Source: Paracoccus salipaludis (lineage in GTDB: Bacteria > Pseudomonadota > Alphaproteobacteria > Rhodobacterales > Rhodobacteraceae). Taken from it: DNA of 64,000 nt. The position numbers and the translations under genes are program-made. The notes beneath the pieces were generated by a model, which made no database searches, was not told where the DNA came from, and saw only the letters and a program-made list of their open reading frames with translations. Of this stretch, positions 33,651-42,298 are shown piece by piece. The DNA lies in assembly GCF_002287065.1 (NCBI RefSeq), contig NZ_NSJZ01000007.1:97545-161544 (forward strand). Reading direction: 5' to 3'. Each line of letters opens with the position of its first letter. Positions within the stretch are counted from its first letter, which is position 1.

Positions 33651-35300
33651 CTACAGGCGGATGTCGAGACGGGAAGGGGTGGCCGCGGGCGAGGTGGGCC
33701 GGTCGGCCGGACCCGCGCGCGCGCCTTCGGGGGCGGCTGCGGGGGCATGGGGGTCACGGCGGAAGCCGCCGCCGCGATGCTGGCCCTGGCCATCCTGCCG
33801 CAGCAGGTCCAGCCGGGCCTCGGGCATCCCGTTGTCGCGCAACTCGCGCAGCAACTGGTCGCTGTGGCGACGGATGAGATCCGCCGTTTCCGGCCGCTCG
33901 ACATAAAGCCCCAGGTGTCCCGGATCGCCCTCGGCCCCGAGCATCAGCGTGACGCGCCCCAGTTCGACGGGATTGAGCACGACCTCGACCTGACCTTCCC
34001 GCGTGCGCACGATAGCATCGGCGACCGGACGTTCGTGCGCGGCGGGGGGCGGGTGGTGTGCGGCAGCCGCCTCGGCCCTTGCAGGAGAAGGGGGACGGGA
34101 ACCTGCCTCGGCCAGGGGCACGGGCGCGGCCGGGGCGGGCGCTGCGGGATCGATCACGGGCTCGACGGCCGGTTCTGCGGGTCCGAGGCTGACGCTTTCC
34201 CATGCGGGCGGCTCGGGCAGGGGAGGGCTGTCGGGCGTAAAGGGTCCGCCCGCCGGTTCGCGGTCCGGGCCGTGAGCGGGCGGTCCCGGGGGACCCGCTG
34301 GTGCCGTCGTGTCCCGGACGTTCCTGGTGGGAGCGGGGGGCGCCGCGATCTCGCGGGCGGGCGCAGGGGCAGGCAGGACCGGCTTGGTCCCCGCAGGCCC
34401 CCGGAACCTGTCGGATGCAGCAGGGACGCCCGCCGGTTCGCGGTCCGGGCCGCCGCCGGGTCCGGCCGGCGCAGGTGGGCTCGCGGACGCAGTCACGTCT
34501 CGGACATTCCTGACGGGAGCGGGCTGCGCCGCGACCTCGCGCGCAGTCGCAGGGGTCGGCAGTGCCGCCTTGTCCTCCGCAGGAGTTCGGGGTGCGTCGG
34601 CCGCGGCGGACCCGTCCCCCCAAGGCTCGGGGGACGAGGAGGCCGGCACGGGGTCCGGCTTCCCGTTCCCGGCCGTCTGAGGCCCCTCCAAGGCGGCATC
34701 CGGTGTCGGGGGCGGCAGAGGCGGCGCGGCTGCGACGGGTGCAGGGCGGCTCGCCTGTTCCGCCCGGACGGGCGCCGGTCCCGTGGGTGGCCCCTCGCGG
34801 GCGGAAACATCCGGGCTCGAGACCATGGACTCCACCAGCGTGGCCAAGGGCCCCGCGGCGCCTGCCACCGCCCGCGCAGCCGGGGCGGCAGCGTCCTGCG
34901 CGGACAGGTGCCGCGACTCGGCTGTGACCTGCCCGAGCGGGTTGCCCTCGCCCGGGGCAGGGCGCGCACACCCGGGTTGAGGGGGAGGGGGCAGGCCGCC
35001 TGGCGCCAGTGCCGCCTCGGGCCAGCCGGGCGGGCCGACCATTCCCCCGGGATCGGTCTCGTCAGGGAAACATTCATCCCCGCCCGCCTCCTGGGCGGCC
35101 GCCTCCGGCCCGGCCGCTTGTGGCACGACCGGGGTGCCGGCCTCCTGCGGTGCGGGGGGCAGGGTGGCGGCGACGAGCAGGTCGAGGACCGTCTCGAACC
35201 CGGGGGCCGTGCCCGTGGTGACTGTCTCTGCGCAGGGCGCCCCCCCGCGCGGCACCGGGGTCGAGGCGGGAGGAGAAAGACGTGCAAGTGCGGACGGCAT
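33651..35300 (-). CDS. fliK: Flagellar hook-length control protein FliK
   Basis: This protein of about 549 residues has the FliK layout: a long Pro/Ala/Gly-rich variable N-terminal and middle region that acts as a ruler, then a folded C-terminal Flg_hook domain (about residues 440-520). The latter reads VRTREGQVEVVLNPVELGRV, GLYVERPETADLIRRHSDQL and REL..NGMPEARLDLL. A degenerate tandem repeat of about 60 residues lies in the linker; its two units share PDREPAG and RNVRD, and the DNA of one part is identical over 25 bases at a spacing of 180. I chose ATG 35300, which has AGGGG 8 bases upstream; ATG 35321 would add seven residues. It is divergent from the rod-binding gene at 35407. Confidence 0.85.
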   Translation of the reverse strand: MPSALARLSPPASTPVPRGGAPCAETVTTGTAPGFETVLDLLVAATLPPAPQEAGTPVVPQAAGPEAAAQEAGGDECFPDETDPGGMVGPPGWPEAALAPGGLPPPPQPGCARPAPGEGNPLGQVTAESRHLSAQDAAAPAARAVAGAAGPLATLVESMVSSPDVSAREGPPTGPAPVRAEQASRPAPVAAAPPLPPPTPDAALEGPQTAGNGKPDPVPASSSPEPWGDGSAAADAPRTPAEDKAALPTPATAREVAAQPAPVRNVRDVTASASPPAPAGPGGGPDREPAGVPAASDRFRGPAGTKPVLPAPAPAREIAAPPAPTRNVRDTTAPAGPPGPPAHGPDREPAGGPFTPDSPPLPEPPAWESVSLGPAEPAVEPVIDPAAPAPAAPVPLAEAGSRPPSPARAEAAAAHHPPPAAHERPVADAIVRTREGQVEVVLNPVELGRVTLMLGAEGDPGHLGLYVERPETADLIRRHSDQLLRELRDNGMPEARLDLLRQDGQGQHRGGGFRRDPHAPAAAPEGARAGPADRPTSPAATPSRLDIRL

Positions 35301-35406
35301 CGCATGGCCCCTGAGAATCATGCCTCAGGACTATGCGCTGCGGGTTACCGAATATTTACCGCTGAAGGGTAATCGGGTGGCTCGGGCGAATTAATTCGGT
35401 GAGAAC

Positions 35407-35655
35407 ATGAAAATCGAAGGATATGCGGCTGATGTTTCCATCGGCCGCGGGCTTCCGAAGCCGGGGGATCAGCTGGAAACGGCGTTTCTGGCGCAAATGC
35501 TCAAGATCGCCATGCCGGATGCGGGGGCGGGCGCCTTCGGCGGCGGGACGGGCGAATCGCAGTTTTCCTCCTTCCTGATCGAGCGGCACGCGTCCGCGCT
35601 GGCTTCGCGTCTCGACCTCGGCCTGGCCGGCAAGCTGGGAGCGGATCATGGGTGA
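35407..35655 (+). CDS. FlgJ-like flagellar rod-binding protein
   Basis: The 82-residue protein matches the rod-binding domain found at the N terminus of FlgJ, here without the muramidase domain, as is normal in alphaproteobacteria. LETAFLAQMLKIAMPDAGAG and GGTGESQFSSFLIERHASAL are the family pattern, ending in a Gly-rich LDLGLAGKLGADHG. The protein is thought to help rod assembly in the periplasm. The short length agrees with stand-alone rod-binding proteins. Its stop overlaps the start of the next gene by 8 bases. It diverges from fliK; the roughly 105 bases between the two starts should carry both promoters. Confidence 0.8.
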   Translation: MKIEGYAADVSIGRGLPKPGDQLETAFLAQMLKIAMPDAGAGAFGGGTGESQFSSFLIERHASALASRLDLGLAGKLGADHG

Positions 35656-35962
35656 GGCCGAGGAGCTGCTTGAAGTCGCCTGCGCCGCCATGGCCCAAGG
35701 CGACCCCGAGGCCTGCCGCAAGGCGCTGGAATCCTTCGCTGCCGAGGTCGGACGCGAGCCCCTGGACCCCGAGTCGCGGGCGGCCTGCGAACGCCAGCTG
35801 ACCCGCCTGCGCGGGCTTGCCCTGGCGGCACTGGAGGGTCTGGACAGCGCGCGGGCGTGGCTGCGCGACCTGTCGGCCCTTCTGGGCGGGCTGGATGTCT
35901 ACGATCGCGGCGGGCGGCAGCGGGTCGCCACCGCACTGTCCACTCGCGCGCAGCGGTTTTGA
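35648..35962 (+). CDS. Small helical flagellar protein, possibly FlgN-like
   Basis: The 104-residue protein is almost all predicted helix, acidic in the first half and basic in the last (YDRGGRQRVATALSTRAQRF). It overlaps the rod-binding gene by 8 bases and so is translationally coupled to it. Size, helical content and the ending with RRLAE-like LDSARAWLRDLSALLGGLDV recall FlgN-type export chaperones for hook-filament junction proteins, which in Rhodobacterales are encoded next to this rod-binding protein. I cannot prove that by sequence alone, so the function is tentative. No signal peptide or membrane span is present. A small hairpin with TTTT (35969-35986) follows directly. Confidence 0.6.
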   Translation: MGEAEELLEVACAAMAQGDPEACRKALESFAAEVGREPLDPESRAACERQLTRLRGLALAALEGLDSARAWLRDLSALLGGLDVYDRGGRQRVATALSTRAQRF

Positions 35963-35968
35963 TAAAAT

Positions 35969-35986
35969 GCCGACAACTCGGCTTTT
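35969..35986 (+). terminator. Short hairpin with T run upstream of fliC
   Basis: A 5-bp stem GCCGA / TCGGC with CAAC loop and TTTT tail begins 7 bases after the FlgN-like gene stop. It could terminate that transcript ahead of fliC. The stem is short, so this is tentative. Confidence 0.5.
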
Positions 35987-36098
35987 GGTGGCGCGGCGGC
36001 AATTCATTATTCCTTAGGGGGCACCGGATAGAAAGGTGATCGCGTCAAAAGGCGCCGGGCGACGCCCGATGGTCAGAAGGCCGGAATCCACGAAACCC

Positions 36099-36117
36099 GG
36101 ACGGGGATAAAACGTCC
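36099..36117 (+). promoter_or_regulatory. Hairpin in the fliC 5' untranslated region
   Basis: GGACG-GGGATAAAA-CGTCC forms a 5-bp stem with a 9-base loop, 19 bases before the flagellin ATG and just ahead of the ribosome site (GAAGGGGGACACA). Flagellin mRNA leaders are the known target of FlbT, and flbT lies downstream here, so this is a candidate control site by inference. Confidence 0.4.
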
Positions 36118-36136
36118 GCAAGCGAAGGGGGACACA

Positions 36137-36979
36137 ATGTCCAGCATTCTGACCAACAATGGCGCAATGGTCGCGCTGCAGACCCTGAAGGGAATCAACT
36201 CGAGCCTGGCCAAGACCCAGAACGACATCTCGACCGGCAAGTCGGTGGCCACGGCCAAGGACAACGCGGCGATCTGGGCCACCTCGAAGATCATGGAAAG
36301 CGACGAGTCCTCGTTCCGGTCCATCCGCAGCCAGCTGAACGTCGCCGAGGCCACGGTCGCCGTCGGGCGCAACGGGGCCGAGCAGATCACCAGCCTGCTG
36401 CGCGAGATGAAGGAACTTGCCGTTTCGGGCGCCAATGACAGCGCCGATCACGGCAAGATCAACACCGACATCGTTGCGAAGAAGGCCCAGATCACCGCCA
36501 TCATCGACGCCTCGCAGCTGAACGGGATCAACCTGCTCAAGACCGATGTCGGCAACGGCAGCGGCAACTTCACCGTCCTGGCCTCGCTGGACCGGGGCAC
36601 CGCCGCGGCGACGACGGCGAACATGATCACCGTTGCCTCGACCAACTTCGAGACCAGCATCGAGGCCGCGACGATCACCGGGATCACGAGCGCGACGAGC
36701 GCCCAGACCGCGATCGGCGAGATCGAGGGGCTGATCGAGCTGGCCGTCAACGGCGCGGCCGCACTCGGCTCCAGCGGCAAGCGCATCACCGACCAGGCGA
36801 GCTTCGTGGGCCAGCTCGCGGATTCGCTCAAGTCCGGCATCGGCTCGATGGTCGACGCGGACATGGAGGAAACCTCCGCCCGGCTGCAGGCCCTGCAGGT
36901 GCAGCAGCAGCTTGCCACCCAGTCGCTCTCGATCGCCAACCAGGCGCCCCAGGCGCTGTTGTCGCTGTTCCGCGGCTGA
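36137..36979 (+). CDS. fliC: Flagellin
   Basis: The 280-residue flagellin is the filament subunit, exported through the flagellar channel. The N-terminal D0/D1 part shows MSSILTNNGAMVALQTLKGI and QNDISTGKSVATAKDNAAIW, and the C-terminal D0/D1 part shows ADMEETSARLQALQVQQQLA and SIANQAPQALLSLFRG. The central variable region is short (about residues 140-210), as in other small alphaproteobacterial flagellins. It has no signal peptide, as expected. It stands at the head of the fliC-flaF-flbT-DUF1217 cluster. A GC-rich 9-bp hairpin follows its stop, which may separate or stabilise its abundant mRNA. Only this one flagellin gene is in the window. Confidence 0.97.
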   Translation: MSSILTNNGAMVALQTLKGINSSLAKTQNDISTGKSVATAKDNAAIWATSKIMESDESSFRSIRSQLNVAEATVAVGRNGAEQITSLLREMKELAVSGANDSADHGKINTDIVAKKAQITAIIDASQLNGINLLKTDVGNGSGNFTVLASLDRGTAAATTANMITVASTNFETSIEAATITGITSATSAQTAIGEIEGLIELAVNGAAALGSSGKRITDQASFVGQLADSLKSGIGSMVDADMEETSARLQALQVQQQLATQSLSIANQAPQALLSLFRG

Positions 36980-36988
36980 TGACCCTGT

Positions 36989-37012
36989 CCCGGGGCCCCG
37001 AGAAGGGCCCCG
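36989..37012 (+). terminator. GC-rich hairpin after fliC
   Basis: A perfect 9-bp stem CCGGGGCCC / GGGCCCCGG with a 6-base loop begins 9 bases after the fliC stop. It lacks a T run, so it is more likely an mRNA-stabilising end or partial terminator between fliC and flaF. Confidence 0.6.
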
Positions 37013-37059
37013 GACCCCCGCCATCCGACTGACACCCTGCGATCTGGAAAGGAGCGTCC

Positions 37060-37425
37060 GTGAACGCACAGCTTCCAAATGGCTACGACGCGGCCACCTC
37101 GGTCGAGGCCGATCCGCGCCGGGCCGAGGCTCTTATCCTCTCGAAGCTCGCTGCCGGCATGATCCGCGCCTCGGCCCCCGGCAACGGCTTTGCAACCCTG
37201 GCTGCCGCCGTTCACGACAATCGCCAGTTCTGGCGCCTCGCCTCCCACGACCTGGCGCAGGATGGCAATCGGCTGCCCGCACAACTGCGGGCGCAGCTGC
37301 TGTCGCTCGCAGGGTTCGTCGAAAGGGAAACGGGCCGCGTCCTTGCGGCCGGCACGACCCCCGCCGCGCTGATCGAGATCAACCGCGCCCTCGCGCGCGG
37401 GCTCTTCAACCAGCCCGCAAGCTGA
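37060..37425 (+). CDS. flaF: Flagellar biosynthesis regulator FlaF
   Basis: The 121-residue protein matches FlaF, the alphaproteobacterial factor needed for flagellin synthesis and secretion, which works with FlbT. Family features are RRAEALILSKLAAGMIRA near residue 20, HDNRQFWRLASHDLAQDGNR near residue 50, and the C-terminal ALIEINRALARGLFNQ. It begins at GTG 37060, with GGAAAGGAGCG a good distance upstream; no ATG fits. It lies 80 bases after fliC, beyond the hairpin, and about 86 bases before flbT. In Caulobacter FlaF is also required for flagellin levels and secretion. It has no membrane span. Confidence 0.92.
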   Translation: MNAQLPNGYDAATSVEADPRRAEALILSKLAAGMIRASAPGNGFATLAAAVHDNRQFWRLASHDLAQDGNRLPAQLRAQLLSLAGFVERETGRVLAAGTTPAALIEINRALARGLFNQPAS

Positions 37426-37511
37426 CGCGGCAAGGAGCCGACGGCGATGCCACTGTCCTTCCTCATCTTCTGCAAAGCTCGCCGCCACTCTGGCCCGGGC
37501 AGGACCATCCC

Positions 37512-37913
37512 ATGACCGGACTCATCCTCAAGCTCGCCCCGGGCGAGCGTGTCCTGATCAACGGCGCGGTGATCGAGAATGGCGACCGCCGCTGCAGGAT
37601 CTCGATCAAGACTCCGAATGCCAGCATCCTGCGGCTGAAGGATGCGATCCACCCGGACGAGGTCGCAACGCCCGTGAGTCGGGTGTGTTATGATGCGCAA
37701 CTCGTGCTGTCGGGGGATACCGATCCCGCACAGGGATCGCGCAATCTGCTGCAAGGGATCGAGCAGCTGTCCCGGGTGTTCGACGACCGCGAAAGCCGGG
37801 ACGCTCTGACCGCGGCAACCGAGGATGTGATGGCGGGCAACGTGTATCGCGCGTTGCGCCAGTTGCGCCGCCTGCTGCCGCAAGAGGCGCGGATCTTCGC
37901 GCGGATCGCATGA
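37512..37913 (+). CDS. flbT: Flagellin mRNA regulator FlbT
   Basis: The 133-residue protein is FlbT, which binds the 5' leader of flagellin mRNA and controls its stability and translation in response to hook completion. The sequence shows MTGLILKLAPGERVLINGAV, the family's opening beta-rich part, and KTPNASILRLKDAI, YDAQLVLSGD, and a helical C-terminal half (RNLLQGIEQLSRVFDD, YRALRQLRRLLPQEARIF). ATG 37512 was chosen because it begins the conserved part; the same frame is open far upstream without good features. It overlaps the next gene by 4 bases. A hairpin just upstream of the fliC start codon may be its target. Confidence 0.92.
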   Translation: MTGLILKLAPGERVLINGAVIENGDRRCRISIKTPNASILRLKDAIHPDEVATPVSRVCYDAQLVLSGDTDPAQGSRNLLQGIEQLSRVFDDRESRDALTAATEDVMAGNVYRALRQLRRLLPQEARIFARIA

Positions 37914-38686
37914 GCTTCCAGCCCCTTGTCGGACAGGGCGGCTATGCGGGCTGGCGGCTTCTTGCCCGCACGGGCGAGGCGCAGAAGGCGCTGGTCGCGC
38001 GCGATCCCCAGGTGGCGCGCGACACGGCCCTTGTCCGTGCCAAGCTGGGGCAGGTGGGCAGCGCCGAGGAACTGGTGTCGGATTTCCGTCTGTTGCGCAC
38101 CACGCTCAGCGCCTTCGGACTGGAAGCGGACGCGAGCAACCGCTTCTTCATCCGCAAGGTGCTGGAATCCGATCTGGACGATCCGAAAAGCCTGGCGAAC
38201 CGTCTGGGCGACAAGCGCTATCGCGCCATGGTCGAGGCATTCCGTTTCGCCTCGGGGGCGGGCCCTTCGGCGAAGCTTGCCGACGAGATCGCCGAACGCC
38301 ATGTCTCGGCCGAACTCGAGCGCCGCGTGGGCACGATCGACGGCAACCTGCGCCTCGCGATGAGCGCCAAGCGTGAACTCGGCGCGCTGGGCGGATCCGG
38401 CGCGACGGACAACACGCGATGGTACAACATCCTCGGGTCGGCGCCGCTGCGGAAGGTGGTCGAGGGCGGGCTGGGCCTTGGGACCGAGTTCGGCAAGCTG
38501 CCGATCACCCGCCAGCTTGACGAGATGAAGCTGCGGAGCGGCAGGCTGTTCGGCTCTGAATCGCCCTCGGTCTTCGCCGATCCGGCCAATGTCGAAAAGC
38601 TGATCCAGCGGTTCCTGATCCGCGCCCAAGCCGTCAGCCCGGCGCAGTCGTCCTATAATGCGGCGCTTGTGCTGTTGTCGAAATGA
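37910..38686 (+). CDS. DUF1217 flagellar-cluster protein
   Basis: The 258-residue protein belongs to the DUF1217 family, encoded in flagellar clusters of alphaproteobacteria. The repeated pattern FRLLRTTLSAFGLEADASNR followed by KVLESDLDDPKSLANRLGDKRY and, near the end, ADPANVEKLIQRFLIRAQAV is typical. A KRELGALG-like helix region lies between. No signal peptide or membrane span is seen. Its function is not established; the setting suggests a structural or export-related flagellar part. The ATG at 37910 overlaps the flbT stop (ATGA), so it is co-translated with flbT. The gene is the last of the flagellar block. Confidence 0.85.
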   Translation: MSFQPLVGQGGYAGWRLLARTGEAQKALVARDPQVARDTALVRAKLGQVGSAEELVSDFRLLRTTLSAFGLEADASNRFFIRKVLESDLDDPKSLANRLGDKRYRAMVEAFRFASGAGPSAKLADEIAERHVSAELERRVGTIDGNLRLAMSAKRELGALGGSGATDNTRWYNILGSAPLRKVVEGGLGLGTEFGKLPITRQLDEMKLRSGRLFGSESPSVFADPANVEKLIQRFLIRAQAVSPAQSSYNAALVLLSK

Positions 38687-39039
38687 CGGGCAGCAAGGGC
38701 CGCCGCGATCAGGCAGGGCTGCGACGTCTGCGGGCGCAGGGGTCGCGGACCCTGACTGGGCCGCAAGCATCTGCCGGCGACGGCGCGGGATCGCCGCCGG
38801 GGTTCCCGCAGAATCCCGTGCAGCGGCAGGGCAGGTTGCGGCACTCCTGCCCCGGCAAGCGGCCAGGCTGGCCCGCAGGTCAGGACGGCCCGTCCGTCTC
38901 ATGGATGGCACCGGTCGCGGCAGGTCCAGCATGGCAGCGGGCGAGAAGAGGGGAAGTGGGGCGTCCTGCGAAGGCGGGGACAGGGGCCGCGGGACCGGCG
39001 CCCTTGCGACGCCAGCGCGGAAAAACCCGGAGGCGTGCC
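38687..39039. other. Intergenic region between the flagellar cluster and ubiB
   Basis: These 353 GC-rich bases hold no convincing gene on either strand; the open frames here are Arg/Gly/Ala-rich shadows. Both flanking genes end here (convergent), so terminators would be expected, but I found no hairpin with a T run. It may contain decayed flagellar sequence, which I could not recognise. Confidence 0.5.
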
Positions 39040-40566
39040 TCAGGACAGCAGCGCGCCCAGGACGACGCCTGCCGTCAGCAGGGTCACGGCCAGAGGCCAG
39101 CGCGGGCTGGTGGACTCGACGATGATCGCAGTCGGTTCGGGGCGCGACAGGCGGTCGATCTGGCGGTCCACGACCTCGGGCAGCAGGGGGCCGCGGCGGC
39201 CCAGCGCCTGCACGACCTTCAGCCCGTCGCGCAGGGCGGCGCGGGGGCCGAGGTTGTCGCGGATGTAAAGCTCGACCACCGGCCTCGCGGCGGCCCAGAT
39301 GTTGATCTGGGGGTCGAGCGTCCGGGTCACGCCCTCGACCACGACCATGGTGCGCTGCAGAAGGATCAGCTCGGTCCGGGTGGCCATGCCGAAGCGTTCC
39401 GTCACCTCGAACAGATAGGCCAGAAGGTTCGCCATCGAGATGCGGCTGGCGTCGGCGCCGAAGATCGGCTCGCCCACCGCACGCAGGGCGCGGGCGAACT
39501 GCGCCATGTTGCGGTCGGGGGGGACATAGCCCGCCTCGAAATGGACGCGGGCGACGCGGTGATAGTCGCGCTGGATGAAGCCGTAGAGGATCTCGGCATA
39601 AACCCGGCGGGTGTATTCGTCGATCTGCCCCATGATGCCGAAGTCGAAGGCGATGATGTCGCCGTTCGGGCCCACGCGCAGGTTCCCCTGGTGCATGTCG
39701 GCGTGGAAGAAGCCGTCCCGCAGCGCGTGGCTGAGGAAAAGCTGCAGCAGCCGTTCGGCGATGCGCGCCGTGTCATGGCCCGCCGCGCGGATCGCGGGCA
39801 CGTCGGCCATGGGGATGCCCTCGGCCCAGTCGCTGGTCAGCACCCGGCGTCCGCTGAGGTCCCAATGGGGGTTGGGGACGGAAAAGCCCGCGTCCTCGCG
39901 CGTGTTCTCGGCGAACTCGGACGCCGAGGCGGCTTCAAGCCGCAGGTCCAGCTCCCCCAGGACCACGGATTCGAAATGCGCGATCACGTCGCGCGGACGC
40001 AGGCGGCGGCTGGACGGGGACAGCCGCTCGATCATGCCGGCGGCGAAGTGGAAGGCATCGATGTCGCGGCGGAAGGCGGCGGCGATCCCCGGCCGCAGCA
40101 CCTTGACCGCGACCTCGGCCCCCGTGTCGGCGCGGCGCGCGCGGTGGACCTGCGCGATCGAGGCGGCGGCGACAGGTTCCGAGAAGTCGGAAAACAGCGT
40201 CTCGACCGGGGCGCCCAGGTCTTCCTGCACCTGAAGGCGCGCGATCTCGGTCGGGAAGGGGGGCAGGCGGTCCTGCAGCATCCTGAGCTGCCCCGCCATC
40301 TCGGCCCCCACCACGTCGGGGCGGGTCGAAAGGATCTGGCCGAACTTGATATAGGCCGGGCCCAGCGCGGTGATCGCGCGGGTGATCGGCGGCAGGGCGG
40401 GGTCGCCCTTGTAGCCGAGCCAGGTGAAGGGCCAGGCCAGTGCGCGGGCCGCCAGCCGCACCCGGGCCGGCGCGTTCATCGCGTCCAGCGCCTGGCCCAT
40501 CGCGCCCGTGCGCTGGAAGGTCGCGCCCGTGCGGATCAGGCGCCAGATGTTGTGGGGGCCGCGCAT
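39040..40566 (-). CDS. ubiB: UbiB-family atypical kinase (ubiquinone biosynthesis)
   Basis: The 508-residue protein is UbiB, an ADCK/Coq8-like ATPase needed for ubiquinone synthesis, formerly thought to be the 2-polyprenylphenol hydroxylase. The family's KxGQ region reads LGPAYIKFGQILSTRPDVVG near residue 70. The ATP-binding lysine is in ARRADTGAEVAVKVLRPGI. The catalytic loop HADMHQGNLRVGPNG and the metal-binding DFGIMGQIDEY are clear. Two membrane spans near the C terminus (from about residue 485: PLAVTLLTAGVVLGALL) anchor it. It lies 1 base after ubiE on the same strand, so they form a ubiquinone operon. The N terminus MRGPHNIWRLIRTGATF is typical. Confidence 0.96.
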   Translation of the reverse strand: MRGPHNIWRLIRTGATFQRTGAMGQALDAMNAPARVRLAARALAWPFTWLGYKGDPALPPITRAITALGPAYIKFGQILSTRPDVVGAEMAGQLRMLQDRLPPFPTEIARLQVQEDLGAPVETLFSDFSEPVAAASIAQVHRARRADTGAEVAVKVLRPGIAAAFRRDIDAFHFAAGMIERLSPSSRRLRPRDVIAHFESVVLGELDLRLEAASASEFAENTREDAGFSVPNPHWDLSGRRVLTSDWAEGIPMADVPAIRAAGHDTARIAERLLQLFLSHALRDGFFHADMHQGNLRVGPNGDIIAFDFGIMGQIDEYTRRVYAEILYGFIQRDYHRVARVHFEAGYVPPDRNMAQFARALRAVGEPIFGADASRISMANLLAYLFEVTERFGMATRTELILLQRTMVVVEGVTRTLDPQINIWAAARPVVELYIRDNLGPRAALRDGLKVVQALGRRGPLLPEVVDRQIDRLSRPEPTAIIVESTSPRWPLAVTLLTAGVVLGALLS

Positions 40567-40567
40567 C

Positions 40568-41332
40568 TCAGATCTTCCAGCCCGAATGCAGCGCGGCGAT
40601 GCCCATGGACATGTTGCGGTACTGCACGCGCGCGAAGCCCGCGTCCCGGATCATTCCGGCGAAGGTCTCCTGGTCGGGGAAGCGGCGGATCGATTCCACG
40701 AGATACTGGTAGCTGTCGCGGTCGCCCGCGACCAGTTGCCCCAGCGGCGGGATCACGTTGAAGGAATAGCGGTCATAGGCCCATTGCAGCATGGGCACGG
40801 GAAGCTGCGAAAACTCCAGCACCATCAGGCGGCCGCCGGGCTTCAGGACGCGGAAGGCCTCGGACAGCGCGTCGGGGATGCGCGTCACGTTGCGGATGCC
40901 GAAGCTGATCGTGTAGCGGTCGAAGCTGGCGTCGGCGAAGGGCAGGGCCATGGCGTCGCCCGTCACCCAGGCGAGCCGGTCGGCAAGGCGGTCGGCCTCG
41001 GCCCGCTTGCGCCCCTCGACCAGCATGGACTCGGTCATGTCGCAGACCGTGACCCGCGCCCCCGGCGCCCGCTGAAGGAAGCGGAAGGCGATGTCGCCCG
41101 TGCCGCCCGCCACGTCCAGCAGGTGCTGGCCGTCCTGTGGCGCGAGCCAGTCCATCATGGCGTTCTTCCAGATGCGGTGGATGCCCACGCTCATCAGGTC
41201 GTTCATCACGTCGTACTTGGAGGCCACCCGCGAGAAGACGCCATGGACCATCCCCGCCTTTTCGCCCTCGGGCACATCGCGGAAGCCGAAATGGGTGTGC
41301 CCTTCGGATTGTTTCGGGGTGTCTTCGGTCAT
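40568..41332 (-). CDS. ubiE: Ubiquinone/menaquinone C-methyltransferase UbiE
   Basis: The 254-residue SAM-dependent enzyme methylates the quinone ring at carbon (2-polyprenyl-6-methoxy-benzoquinol to the methylated form; demethylmenaquinone in some species). It starts with the family's [20 protein letters not shown] and [20 protein letters not shown]. The SAM-binding motif is [17 protein letters not shown]. The post-SAM regions [36 protein letters not shown] and the C-terminal [20 protein letters not shown] follow as usual. The ATG at 41332 begins the gene, which is divergent from mutM with only 54 bases between the starts, so their promoters must overlap. ubiB follows 1 base downstream. Confidence 0.96.
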   Translation of the reverse strand: MTEDTPKQSEGHTHFGFRDVPEGEKAGMVHGVFSRVASKYDVMNDLMSVGIHRIWKNAMMDWLAPQDGQHLLDVAGGTGDIAFRFLQRAPGARVTVCDMTESMLVEGRKRAEADRLADRLAWVTGDAMALPFADASFDRYTISFGIRNVTRIPDALSEAFRVLKPGGRLMVLEFSQLPVPMLQWAYDRYSFNVIPPLGQLVAGDRDSYQYLVESIRRFPDQETFAGMIRDAGFARVQYRNMSMGIAALHSGWKI

Positions 41333-41386
41333 AGCTGAGCATCCAGTCGCCGGTCAGGGCGGCACCATGCAGCGGATGGGCGGGAA

Positions 41387-42229
41387 ATGCCAGAACTGCC
41401 AGAAGTGGAAACGGTGCGTCGCGGCCTTGCGCCGCATCTTGTCGGGCGGCGCATCGTCCGGGTGGACCAGCGCCGTCCCGACCTGCGCTGGCCGATGCCG
41501 CCGGACCTCGTGCAGGTGCTGACCGGGGCGCAGGTGACAGGGCTGCGGCGGCGGTCGAAATACATCCTGGCCGACCTCGACCGCGACGCGGCGCTGCTGC
41601 TGCATCTCGGCATGTCGGGGCGGGTCAGGATCGAGGGCGAGGGGCTGGGGCAGTTCCACCACGATCCCGCCGTGCTGCCCCGGCACGACCACCTCGTGCT
41701 GACGACCGAGGACGGCACGACCATCACCCTGAACGACGCCCGCCGCTTCGGGGCGGTGGACCTTGTGCGCAGCCAGGACCATCCGCTGCTGGCGGCGCTG
41801 GGCCCCGAGCCGCTGGACGAGGATTTCACGCCGGCGCGGCTGGCGGCGGCGCTGGCCGGGCGGCGGACACCGATCAAGGCGGCGCTGCTGGACCAGCGGA
41901 TCGTCGCGGGCCTGGGCAACATCTATGTCTGCGAGGCGCTGTTCCGCGCGGGCATCCACCCGACCCGCCCCGCCGGCCGCATCGGCCCCGACCGCGTCGC
42001 GCGCCTGCACGCGGCCATCCGCGAGGTGCTGTGGCAGGCGATCGAGGCGGGCGGCTCGTCCCTGCGCGACCACCGCCAGACCTCGGGCGAACTCGGCTAT
42101 TTCCAGCACAGCTTCCGCGTCTACGGGCGCGAGGGCCAGCCCTGTCCGCGCGAAGGCTGCGGCGGCACGCTGAAGCGGATCGTGCAGGGCGGGCGGTCCA
42201 CCTGGTACTGCCCGGCCTGCCAGCGGTGA
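41387..42229 (+). CDS. mutM: Formamidopyrimidine-DNA glycosylase (MutM/Fpg)
   Basis: The 280-residue enzyme removes 8-oxoguanine and formamidopyrimidines from DNA. The start [14 protein letters not shown] has the catalytic Pro2 and Glu3. RSKYILADL carries the conserved Lys near residue 58. [18 protein letters not shown] and the H2TH region with [20 protein letters not shown] are all present, as is [20 protein letters not shown]. The C-terminal zinc finger is CPREGCGG...WYCPACQR, with all four cysteines present. The conserved N terminus fixes the start at ATG 41387. It is the first gene of the conserved order mutM-ech-rpsT-dnaA and shares a 54-base divergent region with ubiE. Confidence 0.97.
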   Translation: MPELPEVETVRRGLAPHLVGRRIVRVDQRRPDLRWPMPPDLVQVLTGAQVTGLRRRSKYILADLDRDAALLLHLGMSGRVRIEGEGLGQFHHDPAVLPRHDHLVLTTEDGTTITLNDARRFGAVDLVRSQDHPLLAALGPEPLDEDFTPARLAAALAGRRTPIKAALLDQRIVAGLGNIYVCEALFRAGIHPTRPAGRIGPDRVARLHAAIREVLWQAIEAGGSSLRDHRQTSGELGYFQHSFRVYGREGQPCPREGCGGTLKRIVQGGRSTWYCPACQR

Positions 42230-42298
42230 TGCTGGAACCCGGGGCCCCGCTTTGCTAAGCCCATGGGAAACCGCCATCGTTCCGGGGAGCACGCTTAC

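Noticed and set aside
32822..33904. 360-codon minus-strand frame overlapping flgD and fliK
   Set aside because: It is an alternate frame of flgD and fliK; the flgD and fliK domains are in the other frames.
35969..35976. GCCGACAA as a sigma-28 -10 element for fliC
   Set aside because: No TAAA box lies about 15 bases upstream, and the sequence is explained by the short hairpin.
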